From: Sinorhizobium shofinae
GTDB taxonomy: Bacteria > Pseudomonadota > Alphaproteobacteria > Rhizobiales > Rhizobiaceae
Assembly (NCBI GenBank): GCA_001704765.1
Contig: MBFK01000023.1
Coordinates: 1 to 37,834 of the forward strand
Length of the DNA stretch: 37,834 nucleotides
Reading direction: 5' to 3'
The notes beneath the pieces were generated by a model that worked only from the letters and a program-made list of their open reading frames with translations, did not search any database and had not been told where the DNA came from. Below, one piece after another: positions 31,513-37,834 of the stretch (within the stretch, counting starts at the first letter, position 1; each line of letters starts with the position of its first letter). The position numbers and the translations under genes are program-made.

Positions 31513-32400
31513 CTAGTGAGCGAGCGCCGCCTTGTTTGCCTCGAGGAAGGCGCCGAGGCCGAGCGGTGCCTTGCTAGTGAGGCTCGCCACGTCGTCGGTC
31601 ACGACATCGAAATGGCCTTCACGCGTATTGGTGTCGAAGGAGACGAGGATCGGGACGAAGAAGTCCGGCAGCCCGGCTCCCTTGAGGCCGCCTGCCAGTG
31701 CCTCGTCGGAAATGTGGACGACCTCGAGCGTCTTGCCCGTAGCTTCGGCGACGAGGGTGGCGATCTCCGCGGTCGTCAGGGCCTGCGCACCGGTCAGCGT
31801 ATAGGTGCGGCTTTCCGTCGAGCCCGATTCCAGCGCGGCGGCAGCGGCCTTGGCGAGGTCGCCGCGCGCGACATGGGAGATTCGGCCTTCGCCGGCCGAC
31901 GAGAACCATTGTCCGGTCTGAAGCGCATGCGGCAGCGCCAGGAACAGGTTCTCCATGTACCAGGCATTGCGCAGGATCGTGTAGGGAATGCCGCTTGCCT
32001 TGATGGCGTTTTCCGTGCCGAGATGATCGGCGGCAAAGGGAATGACCGAGTTTTCAGGATTTGGCATGGATGTATAGAGGATGTGCTTCACGCCGGCCTT
32101 TTTGGCGGCGTCGATGGCGGCAAGATGCTGCCTCAGTCGCTTGCCCGGTTCGTCCAGTGTGTCGGTCGAGATGATGAGAATCCGGTCGGCGCCGGCAAAG
32201 GCCCTTTCGAGCGAGGCAGGGTCGTCGAAGTTGGCGGCGCGGGTCTTGATGTCCTTGGCCGCATAATCGGCGAGCTTAGTTGTATCGCGGCTGGTGGCGA
32301 TGATATCGGCCGGCTTCGTCTTGCCTGAGGCGAGAAGCGCATCGAGTACGAGTTTGCCGAGCTGACCTGCAGCGCCGGTTACGAGCAATGTCTGGGACAT
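31513..32400 (-). CDS. NmrA-type NAD(P)-dependent reductase (quinone oxidoreductase 2-like)
   Basis: Atypical short-chain dehydrogenase of 295 aa. The Rossmann motif is 'LLVTGAAGQLGKLVLDALLA', and further features are 'RILIISTD', 'HILYTSMPNPENS', and 'IPYTILRNAWYMENL', typical of the QorB/YtfG group that reduces quinones with NADPH. The usual SDR YxxxK is replaced, as in NmrA-like proteins. ATG 32400 has AAAGGAAG upstream; the open frame to 32451 is rejected. It is divergent from an HxlR regulator, the same arrangement as ytfG/ytfH of E. coli, which implies control by that regulator. Confidence 0.92.
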   Translation of the reverse strand: MSQTLLVTGAAGQLGKLVLDALLASGKTKPADIIATSRDTTKLADYAAKDIKTRAANFDDPASLERAFAGADRILIISTDTLDEPGKRLRQHLAAIDAAKKAGVKHILYTSMPNPENSVIPFAADHLGTENAIKASGIPYTILRNAWYMENLFLALPHALQTGQWFSSAGEGRISHVARGDLAKAAAAALESGSTESRTYTLTGAQALTTAEIATLVAEATGKTLEVVHISDEALAGGLKGAGLPDFFVPILVSFDTNTREGHFDVVTDDVASLTSKAPLGLGAFLEANKAALAH

Positions 32401-32479
32401 GATCTTCCTTTCACTTCGCTTTCCAGCTTCGCAATGCCTCAATCGGCTCATACCGAATACTGGTCTCTTTTTGAGAGTT

Positions 32480-32506
32480 GCTCTTATCTCGTAATCTGCT
32501 AAGAGC
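32480..32506. promoter_or_regulatory. inverted repeat in the NmrA/HxlR divergent region
   Basis: GCTCTTA (32480-32486) and TAAGAGC (32500-32506) are perfect 7-base arms separated by 13 bases, in the middle of the 154-base divergent region. This is a good candidate operator for the HxlR-type regulator, able to control both genes. Confidence 0.55.
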
Positions 32507-32554
32507 TGTAAAGGAGGCAGTTTTTTCTGCGAAGGTTACGAAAAGGGTACCGCC

Positions 32555-32959
32555 ATGAACAAGGCGACCGGCGAGGTGAAGGGCAAGCGGGTGGCAATCG
32601 TCTGCGGCATGCCGCTCGACATCGACAATTGCCCGGTGCGAGATGTAATGGACAATATCGGCGGGAAGTGGAATTCGCTGATGATCCTATCGCTCGCCGA
32701 CGGGCCGCTGCGCTTCTCGCAACTCCGCCGGCTGATCCCCGACATTTCCCAGCGGATGCTCACGCAGACGCTACGCGACCTGCAGCGCGACGGCTATTTG
32801 AGCCGTACCGTCTATCCGACGCAGCCGCCGAGCGTGGAATACAGCCTCACCGATCTCGGCAGGTCGTTCCTGGCTGTCCTCAGACTGTTCGTCGACTGGT
32901 CGCTCGAAAATCACGACGCGATACGCAAGGCGCGTGCGGAGTTTGACGCCGCCGCCTAG
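32555..32959 (+). CDS. HxlR-family transcriptional regulator
   Basis: Winged-helix regulator of 134 aa: '[20 protein letters not shown]', '[20 protein letters not shown]', '[19 protein letters not shown]', '[18 protein letters not shown]'. Cys26 in 'DNCPVR' is the conserved redox-active position of quinone or thiol-sensing HxlR proteins (QorR/YodB type); a second cysteine is C17. It is divergent from the NmrA-type reductase, so it probably represses that gene until quinones or disulfide stress modify Cys26. The stop lies in a GC palindrome (around 32949-32965) and 13 bases before the convergent racemase gene end. Confidence 0.92.
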   Translation: MNKATGEVKGKRVAIVCGMPLDIDNCPVRDVMDNIGGKWNSLMILSLADGPLRFSQLRRLIPDISQRMLTQTLRDLQRDGYLSRTVYPTQPPSVEYSLTDLGRSFLAVLRLFVDWSLENHDAIRKARAEFDAAA

Positions 32960-32972
32960 GCGGCGCCGAGGC

Positions 32973-33692
32973 TCAGGCGGCGTGGCTCACATTCGGCGTG
33001 CTTAGGGAGAATTCGACTGCGGCCTCGGCGTGGATAGCCGTGGAATCGAAGCCCGGCAGGGGCAGGTTGGCCGGGTCGAGGATCAGGCAGATCTCGGTAC
33101 AGCCGAGAATGACGGCGTCGGCGCCGTCCGCCTTCGCTTTCTCGATGAGAGTCACCAGCGCCTCGCGCGAACCTTCCAGCACCTTGCCGGCGCAGAGTTC
33201 GTCGAAGATCACTTCGTGGGTCAGCTTGCGCCCGTCGGCATCCGGGACGATCAGATCGATGCCTTGCGCCTTCATGCGCTCGGTATAGAAGCCGTGTTCC
33301 ATGGTGTAACGGGTGGCGAGCAGCAGCGGCCTGCGGCTGCCTGCGGCCTTGAGGCGAAACGCGGTCTCGTCGATGATGTTGATCAGCGGTACATCGACCG
33401 AATCCGCAACGGCGTCGGCGATTAGGTGCATGGTGTTCGTGCAGATCAGCACGCAATCGGCCCCGCCGGCTTGAAGTGCGCGCGCAACATCGGACAGGCG
33501 CCCGGCCGCCTCGTCCCAGCGGCCGGCCTTCTGCAGGTCGACGATTTTCTGGAAGTCGACGGAATGCAGGAGCACTTCCGCCGAATGCAACGCGCCCAGA
33601 CGCTTGCGAACGGCCTCGTTGACCATCCGGTAGTAGACCGCCGAGCTTTCGAAGCTCATACCGCCGATGAGGCCGATCTTGCGCATTTCCAT
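32973..33692 (-). CDS. aspartate/glutamate racemase family protein
   Basis: Cofactor-independent amino-acid racemase of 239 aa. The start 'KIGLIGGMSFESSAVYYRMV' is that of the aspartate racemase group. The two catalytic cysteines are present: C84 in 'LICTNTMHLI' and C198 in 'VILGCTEICLIL'. Other features are 'DETAFRLKAAGSRRPLLLAT' and 'EVIFDELCAGK'. It would interconvert L- and D-aspartate or a related acid. ATG 33692 (MEMRKIG) follows AAGGAACGAG; starts at 33713 or 33770 add non-family residues. It is divergent from an Lrp/AsnC regulator, which may control it. Confidence 0.92.
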   Translation of the reverse strand: MEMRKIGLIGGMSFESSAVYYRMVNEAVRKRLGALHSAEVLLHSVDFQKIVDLQKAGRWDEAAGRLSDVARALQAGGADCVLICTNTMHLIADAVADSVDVPLINIIDETAFRLKAAGSRRPLLLATRYTMEHGFYTERMKAQGIDLIVPDADGRKLTHEVIFDELCAGKVLEGSREALVTLIEKAKADGADAVILGCTEICLILDPANLPLPGFDSTAIHAEAAVEFSLSTPNVSHAA

Positions 33693-33849
33693 GATCTCGT
33701 TCCTTTTTTGCATCCGATCATCGGAACCGAAACTAGAAGAGCGCGTTGCCACTTTCCGATCCCGTTCCACCGGTAAGATTATGACGCGGTCCGGGTTGGA
33801 TTTGTTTGCTTTGAGGGCTATCTAGAAAGCGAAGTTCAAAAGTTTTTTG

Positions 33850-33882
33850 CGCCATTTGTTAAGTTTGTGCAAAATAATGGCG
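33850..33882. promoter_or_regulatory. inverted repeat upstream of the Lrp-type regulator
   Basis: CGCCATT (33850-33856) and AATGGCG (33876-33882) are perfect 7-base arms with a 19-base AT-rich centre, 32 bases before the Lrp gene start. This is a plausible autoregulatory or shared operator for the Lrp gene and the divergent racemase gene. Confidence 0.45.
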
Positions 33883-33913
33883 TTATTGTTGCGAGTGGTG
33901 AGGAGTAAAGGGC

Positions 33914-34378
33914 GTGTTGGATGAACGGGACCGAAAGCTGCTCACACTTCTGCAGGAGGATGCGAGCGTTGCGATGGGCGATCTCGCCGAACGGGTGAAC
34001 CTTTCCTTGTCCGCCTGTTCGCGCCGTATCCAGCGGCTGGAAGAGGCGGGTTATGTGTCCAGGCGGATCGTTGTTCTCGACCGAGAGAAGATGGGCGTGC
34101 CGACGACGGTCTTTGCGCTCATCAAGACGGCGCATCACTCGGATGAGTGGATCGAAAAATTCCGGCGTGCGATCAGCGATATTCCCGAAATCGTCGAGGC
34201 ACACCGGTTGACGGGCAACTACGACTACATTGTCAAGGTTGTGCTGCCGCGAGTCGAGCAGTATGACATGGTCTACAAGCAGATCGTGCGCAAAGTGGAG
34301 CTTTTCGACGTTTCCGCCTCGATCTCCATGGAAGTCCTGAAAAGCGGAACGGCGGTTCCGGTCCGTTATGCCGAGTAA
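33914..34378 (+). CDS. Lrp/AsnC family transcriptional regulator
   Basis: Feast/famine regulator of 154 aa. The N-terminal helix-turn-helix reads 'LDERDRKLLTLLQEDASVAM', 'LAERVNLSLSACSRRIQRLE' and 'GYVSRRIVVLDREKMG'. The C-terminal RAM ligand-binding domain includes 'IPEIVEAHRLTGNYDYIVKV' and ends 'SISMEVLKSGTAVPV'. It forms dimers and octamers and probably binds an amino acid. GTG 33914 follows GAGGAGTAAAGG; TTG 33917 is the next option. Its divergent position suggests control of the racemase gene and of itself. Confidence 0.93.
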   Translation: MLDERDRKLLTLLQEDASVAMGDLAERVNLSLSACSRRIQRLEEAGYVSRRIVVLDREKMGVPTTVFALIKTAHHSDEWIEKFRRAISDIPEIVEAHRLTGNYDYIVKVVLPRVEQYDMVYKQIVRKVELFDVSASISMEVLKSGTAVPVRYAE

Positions 34379-34482
34379 GGCTTGCGGCGCGGCATTGCGC
34401 CTTGCAAGGATCGGCGCCGAAGCCATGTCGAATCGCCGCCGATTTAACGCGTGAGGTCTATTCAGCGAACGAGGCAGGAGCC

Positions 34483-35751
34483 ATGCAGGAAAAACATCAC
34501 GTGGTGGTCGCGGGGGGCGGATTCGGCGGGCTGCAACTTATCAATGACCTCAAGGGCGCCCCGGTCCGCATCACGCTTATCGATCGGCGCAACCACCATC
34601 TCTTTCAGCCGCTGCTCTACCAGGTCGCGACCACCATTCTTGCGACCTCCGAGATCGCCTGGCCGATCCGTCACCTTTACCGCGACCGACCGGAGGTGAT
34701 GACGCTGCTTGGCGAGGTGCAGGGTGTCGATAGGGTGGCAAAGGCTGTGACGCTGGCAAGTGGCCAGGCCGTTCCCTACGATACGCTGGTGCTCGCGACC
34801 GGCGCGACGCACGCTTATTTCGGCCATGACGAATGGGCCCCGGTGGCCCCGGGACTGAAGACGCTCGAGGATGCGACGACCATTCGCCGGCGCATGCTGC
34901 TCGCATTCGAGCAGGCAGAGATCGAGGAGGATACGGCCAGGCGCGATGCACTGTTGACCTTCACGATAATCGGCGCGGGTCCGACGGGGGTGGAACTCGC
35001 AGGCATCATTGCCGAAATGGCGCATCGAACCTTGCCAGATGAGTTCGGTCGCATCGACACGCGTCAGGCCCGCGTGGTGCTCGTCGAGGCAGGGCCGCGC
35101 ATTCTGCCGGCCTTTGCGGAAGAGCTTTCCGCCTACGCAATGACCGAGCTTGGGAAGCTCGGTGTCGAGGTGCGCACCGGAACGCCGGTGACGGATTGCA
35201 CGGTAGCCGGCGTGAGGATCGGCGACAGCTTCGTTCCCAGTCGCACGCTCGTCTGGGCGGCCGGCGTTCAGGCATCTCCGGCCGCCAAATGGCTCGGGAT
35301 CGAGGCAGACCGCGCGGGGCGCGCCATGGTCAATCAGGACCTGACCGCGCCGGGGAACCCGGATGTCTTCGTGATCGGCGACACCGCTTCGGTCAAACAG
35401 GAGAATGGTACGCCGGTGCCGGGCATCGCGCCCGCTGCCAAGCAGCAGGGTGCCTTTGTGGCCCGGGTGATCCGCGCCCGGCTCGAGGGCAAGCCCGTGC
35501 CTGGGCCGTTCCGGTACCGCCACCAGGGAAGCCTCGCCACGATCGGCAAGCGCGCCGCGATCATCGATTTCGGCTGGGTGAAGCTCAAAGGCGGGCTTGC
35601 CTGGTGGATCTGGGGCATCGCCCATATCTACTTCCTGATCGGCACCCGCAGCCGTTTTGCGGTCGCCTGGAGTTGGCTGTGGATTTATCTCAGCGGCCAG
35701 CATAGCGCCCGGCTGATCACGCAAAAGGAAACGCAGCGCAGGGAGGAATAG
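34483..35751 (+). CDS. ndh: type II NADH dehydrogenase (NDH-2)
   Basis: FAD enzyme of 422 aa that passes electrons from NADH to the quinone pool without pumping protons. FAD-binding motif: 'VVVAGGGFGGLQLINDL' (residues about 7-23). The next motif 'NHHLFQPLLYQVATTILATS' is characteristic of NDH-2, as is the NADH-binding 'FTIIGAGPTGVELAGIIAEM' (about 160-180). Further on are 'VFVIGDTASVKQENGTPVPG' and 'PAAKQQGAFVARVIRARL'. The C-terminus has hydrophobic helices ('LAWWIWGIAHIYFLIG', 'WSWLWIYLSGQ') that attach it to the inner membrane. ATG 34483 is preceded by AGGAG. It stands alone with about 70-100 bases on either side. Confidence 0.94.
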   Translation: MQEKHHVVVAGGGFGGLQLINDLKGAPVRITLIDRRNHHLFQPLLYQVATTILATSEIAWPIRHLYRDRPEVMTLLGEVQGVDRVAKAVTLASGQAVPYDTLVLATGATHAYFGHDEWAPVAPGLKTLEDATTIRRRMLLAFEQAEIEEDTARRDALLTFTIIGAGPTGVELAGIIAEMAHRTLPDEFGRIDTRQARVVLVEAGPRILPAFAEELSAYAMTELGKLGVEVRTGTPVTDCTVAGVRIGDSFVPSRTLVWAAGVQASPAAKWLGIEADRAGRAMVNQDLTAPGNPDVFVIGDTASVKQENGTPVPGIAPAAKQQGAFVARVIRARLEGKPVPGPFRYRHQGSLATIGKRAAIIDFGWVKLKGGLAWWIWGIAHIYFLIGTRSRFAVAWSWLWIYLSGQHSARLITQKETQRREE

Positions 35752-35819
35752 CCGCGGCGGTTGCAAGTCGACGACTTCCTGTGCAACCTAGATGCGCTAT
35801 GTAGCGACAAGATGATTCG

Positions 35820-36719
35820 ATGACTACCTCCTCCGACATCGCAATCGACACGTCCCTTGTGAGGCGGCTGATCGCGGCACAATTTCCGCAATGGACGGAC
35901 CTGCCAGTGCGACCGGTCCGTCATGGCGGCTGGGACAATAGGACCTTTCGTCTTGGCGACGACTTGGCCGTTCGCCTGCCGAGTGCTGCGTCCTATGCGC
36001 TCCAGGTCGAGAAGGAGCAGCGCTGGTTGCCGCGGCTGGCGCCGCAATTGCCGCTGCCCATTCCGGCGCCTTTGGCAATGGGGCGGCCGGGCGAGGGCTA
36101 TCCCTGGCATTGGTCCGTCTACGAATGGCGCAGTGGCGAGATCGCGATGCATGCTCCGATCGCCGATTTGACAGCCTTCGCGGCGACGCTCGCTGATTTC
36201 CTGGCCGCGCTGCAGCGCGTCGACGCTGATGGCGGGCCGCCACCGGGGCAGCACAATTTCTTCCGTGGCGGTTCGTTGACCGTATATGACCATGAAACGC
36301 GCTGGGCGCTTGGGGCACTCGAGGGAAGGATCGACACCGATGCGGCGGGTGCTGTGTGGGAAGCGGCCCTTTCAGCAACATGGACCGGCTCTCCTGTCTG
36401 GTTCCATGGCGATGTCGCCTCGGGCAACCTGCTCGTCGAAAACGGCCGTCTAGGCGCCGTGATCGATTTCGGCACGTCGGGTGTCGGCGATCCGGCCTGC
36501 GATCTGTCGATTGCCTGGACGATGCTCCACGGTGAGAGCCGCGAGGCGTTTCGCGCGGCACTTCCTCTCGACAAGGGAACCTGGGCGCGTGGCCGCGGCT
36601 GGACCTTGTGGAAAGCGCTGATCGTCGCTGCCGAGATGCCGGGCACCGATCGGCTCGAGGTCGAAAGGTCGCGACGTGTGATTGCCGAAGTCCACGCCGA
36701 TCACGCGCAGTGCGGTTGA
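35820..36719 (+). CDS. aminoglycoside phosphotransferase (APH)-family kinase
   Basis: Protein kinase-like fold, 299 aa. Catalytic loop 'HGDVASGNLLVENGRLGAV' has D198 as base and N203 as metal ligand. The DFG-equivalent is 'IDFGTSGVGDPACDLSIAW' with D216. The N-terminal lobe includes 'GGWDNRTFRLGDDLAVRLPS' and 'EKEQRWLPRLAPQLPLPIP'. Members of this common family phosphorylate small molecules such as antibiotics, sugars or choline; the substrate cannot be inferred and resistance should not be assumed. No ribosome site stands out before ATG 35820. It is convergent with the thermonuclease gene, 20 bases apart. Confidence 0.9.
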   Translation: MTTSSDIAIDTSLVRRLIAAQFPQWTDLPVRPVRHGGWDNRTFRLGDDLAVRLPSAASYALQVEKEQRWLPRLAPQLPLPIPAPLAMGRPGEGYPWHWSVYEWRSGEIAMHAPIADLTAFAATLADFLAALQRVDADGGPPPGQHNFFRGGSLTVYDHETRWALGALEGRIDTDAAGAVWEAALSATWTGSPVWFHGDVASGNLLVENGRLGAVIDFGTSGVGDPACDLSIAWTMLHGESREAFRAALPLDKGTWARGRGWTLWKALIVAAEMPGTDRLEVERSRRVIAEVHADHAQCG

Positions 36720-36739
36720 GACGACCGATTGCGATTGGG

Positions 36740-37438
36740 TCAGCCCGAAGCGCGGGCCGTCTGGCCGCACCAGGTTGCGGGCCGGCTGGCGCGCTTTCTC
36801 ACCAGCCCCTCGGAAACCAGAATGTCGCCAAGCGATCTGCCGCCTCTCATCACCACACGCGGTTTGCCCGCCTCGTCGTCGGCGAAGCCGCCCTTCGAAT
36901 CGACCAGCGTGAATTTGCCGGCGTTCAGCAGTTCGCGCAGCCTTGCCTTTGCATAGGAGCCGCGCGACCGCTCCGCGTCGCATTTCGCGAGCTTCGTCTC
37001 GGGCGCGTCAATATCGGCGATGAGGATTCTCTCGCCGTTGAAGAGGAATGTGTCTCCGTCAATGACGCAGTTATCGTGGCGAATGCCGCAGAAGAAGAAG
37101 GTGTCGTTTCCTGCTTGAAATGCGGTAGCTTGCGCCTGCGGCTGTTCCAAGGGCCGGCCGATCGGCGCCGGCGGGGCCAGCGCGGGTTTCCGAGCGATGG
37201 TGCCGGTGTGTTCCTTCGGCCGCACCGCCATGTTTGCCGTCTTCGTCTTCTTCTCGGGTTGCGAAAGCAAGGCCATCAGCTCTTGTCCGCCGGGCAGGTC
37301 ACTGAGTTGTCCCCTGTGATCATAGGCGACGACTCCTCCGACAAGAATGACGGCTGCGAGGTACCAACGCGTCATGCCGCCCTGGCTGCCCTTCCGACCT
37401 GTGCTGCGATTGCGTCGCCTGGAATTTCCTTTGGCCAT
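36740..37438 (-). CDS. membrane-anchored thermonuclease (SNase-like) protein
   Basis: Protein of 232 aa with a basic N-terminus (NSRRRNRSTGRKGSQG), one membrane span at about 24-40 and a Pro/Ala linker. An SNase (TNase-like) domain spans about 115-232: 'NCVIDGDTFLFNGERILIAD', 'IDAPETKLAKCDAE', 'ARLRELLNAGKFTL' and 'LVSEGLVRKR'. The Asp in VIDGDT and the Arg and Glu of the family positions are present, so Ca-dependent nuclease activity is possible. The anchor would hold it in or at the periplasmic face. ATG 37438 is the family-like start. Two cysteines flank the motif (FFCGIRHDNC), a possible disulfide in the exported domain. Confidence 0.88.
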   Translation of the reverse strand: MAKGNSRRRNRSTGRKGSQGGMTRWYLAAVILVGGVVAYDHRGQLSDLPGGQELMALLSQPEKKTKTANMAVRPKEHTGTIARKPALAPPAPIGRPLEQPQAQATAFQAGNDTFFFCGIRHDNCVIDGDTFLFNGERILIADIDAPETKLAKCDAERSRGSYAKARLRELLNAGKFTLVDSKGGFADDEAGKPRVVMRGGRSLGDILVSEGLVRKRASRPATWCGQTARASG

Positions 37439-37549
37439 CCGATTCGATCCTCGATTGCGCGGGCATTATCGGGGCGAGGAGTTGCTGAAAGGTTGTCGTG
37501 GACATCGGGCGGAAACCGCACTTTCTCATTCCGTACCTCGTCAAAGAGC

Positions 37550-37578
37550 AAGGGCGGGCTCCGTCGGAGCCCGCCCTT
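37550..37578 (-). terminator. strong hairpin downstream of the Gly-rich gene
   Basis: AAGGGCGGGCTCC (37550-37562) and GGAGCCCGCCCTT (37566-37578) form a perfect 13-base stem with a 3-base loop. It lies about 65 bases past the stop at 37644 on the minus strand. A short T-rich stretch (TTGCTCTTTG) follows, so it probably ends that transcript. Confidence 0.7.
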
Positions 37579-37643
37579 TGCAGATCGTTGTCTCGGTACC
37601 GGCTAGATCGCGCTGTACCGTCGAAGTGCGTCGTATGCGCTTG

Positions 37644-37834
37644 TTAGCGGTTGTCGTCGTTCTTGCCGGAGTTGCCCGGGGTCCCGTCGCTACCGCCGTT
37701 GCCAACTCCGTTATTGCCACTGCCGCCGCCACCGCCGCTGTCACCGCCGCCGCTGCCACCGCTGCCGCTGCCGCCGCCACCGCCGCTGTCACCGCCGCCG
37801 CTGCCACCGCTGCCGCTGCCGCCGCCGTTGCCGC
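37644..37834 (-). CDS. glycine-rich repeat protein, C-terminal part only
   Basis: The minus-strand frame ending with TAA at 37646-37644 is open to the window edge. It gives about 63 residues made of Gly, Ser and Asp repeats (GGSGGGDSGGGGGSGS), then '...NNGVGNGGSDGTPGNSGKN' and DDNR at the end. The gene start lies beyond 37834, so only the tail is seen. Two exact 48-base repeats encode 16 residues each. Such low-complexity tails occur in secreted or surface proteins; Gly/Asp repeats recall calcium-binding linkers, but no RTX nonapeptide is present. An Ala-rich frame on the same strand (37541-37807) is the out-of-frame reading of the repeats. Confidence 0.65.
   Translation of the reverse strand, partial: GNGGGSGSGGSGGGDSGGGGGSGSGGSGGGDSGGGGGSGNNGVGNGGSDGTPGNSGKNDDNR
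37722..37817. repeat. two perfect 48-base tandem repeats
   Basis: Copy 1 spans 37722-37769 and copy 2 spans 37770-37817, identical over 48 bases; a third copy begins at 37818 and diverges before the window edge. They are in frame with the Gly-rich coding frame (16 codons each), so slippage would change protein length without frameshift. Confidence 0.85.

Noticed and set aside
32949..32965. GC-rich palindrome at the end of the HxlR gene as terminator
   Set aside because: Lies across the stop codon, with no T-tract on either strand.
34462..35766. 434-codon minus-strand frame
   Set aside because: Antisense shadow of the NDH-2 gene; no recognisable domains.
35820..36719. Antibiotic resistance call for the APH-family gene
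   Set aside because: The kinase fold is shared with many metabolic enzymes; nothing points to an aminoglycoside substrate.
37541..37807. Ala/Val-rich 88-codon minus-strand frame
   Set aside because: Out-of-frame reading of the Gly/Ser/Asp repeat; it has an artefactual poly-Ala pattern and runs through the terminator.
37670..37834. Repeats as a CRISPR or satellite array
   Set aside because: Adjacent 48-base copies without spacers, in frame with coding sequence.

Overview
The window reads as chromosomal or large-replicon DNA of a Rhizobiaceae bacterium, most like Sinorhizobium/Ensifer. The reasons are the high GC, the style of the proteins (PdxJ, MocR, NrsF/SigF and a winged-helix 'adenylate-cyclase-type' regulator), and a GC-rich intergenic palindrome resembling the rhizobial mosaic elements. 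No tRNA, rRNA, CRISPR array, insertion sequence or prophage was seen. Genus-level placement is an inference from remembered families.

Left part (1-6229): a three-gene cobalt-type nitrile hydratase operon (alpha with a His-rich N-terminus, beta, activator). Convergent to it is an operon of a small secreted COG4315-type protein, an ECF sigma factor and its membrane anti-sigma factor. Then come an AbrB/AmoA-type membrane protein and a divergent RecD/Dda-like helicase.

Centre-left (6463-13505): five tightly packed + strand genes form a candidate ribosomally synthesised, post-translationally modified peptide (RiPP) locus. They encode a cyclase-like/ATPase/TPR protein, a YcaO protein, a TfuA protein, a thermolysin-like HEVGH metalloprotease, and a 228-residue unrecognised protein with a GGDCGCDCGF motif. 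YcaO plus TfuA is the known pair for backbone thioamidation and related chemistry. The last protein is the best candidate substrate. This is the strongest candidate for an undescribed system here.

Middle (13713-18622): an EF-hand protein, a glycine-zipper lipoprotein, a MerR/LuxR hybrid regulator, a membrane-anchored winged-helix regulator, a DUF899 protein and pdxJ. Then 19117-24150 holds a four-gene cassette: MBOAT acyltransferase, membrane SGNH-like protein, acyl carrier protein and FkbH-type HAD protein. This predicts a glyceryl (or related acyl) group loaded on the carrier protein and moved to an envelope glycan. A MocR-type regulator follows.

Right part (25861-37834): a DUF983 protein and a small zinc-ribbon-like protein. 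Next is a bufferin-type metallophore locus (bufA, bufB, bufC and a DoxX protein) with divergent sigF-nrsF, and a GTAACA-N16-CGAA promoter in front of bufA. Then come a DsbA/HCCA-isomerase protein, an NmrA-type reductase with divergent HxlR regulator, an Asp/Glu racemase divergent from an Lrp regulator, type II NADH dehydrogenase, an APH-family kinase and a membrane-anchored thermonuclease. The window ends inside a glycine-rich repeat protein. It thus holds two separate candidate peptide-modifying systems, one recognisable (bufferin) and one not (YcaO/TfuA).
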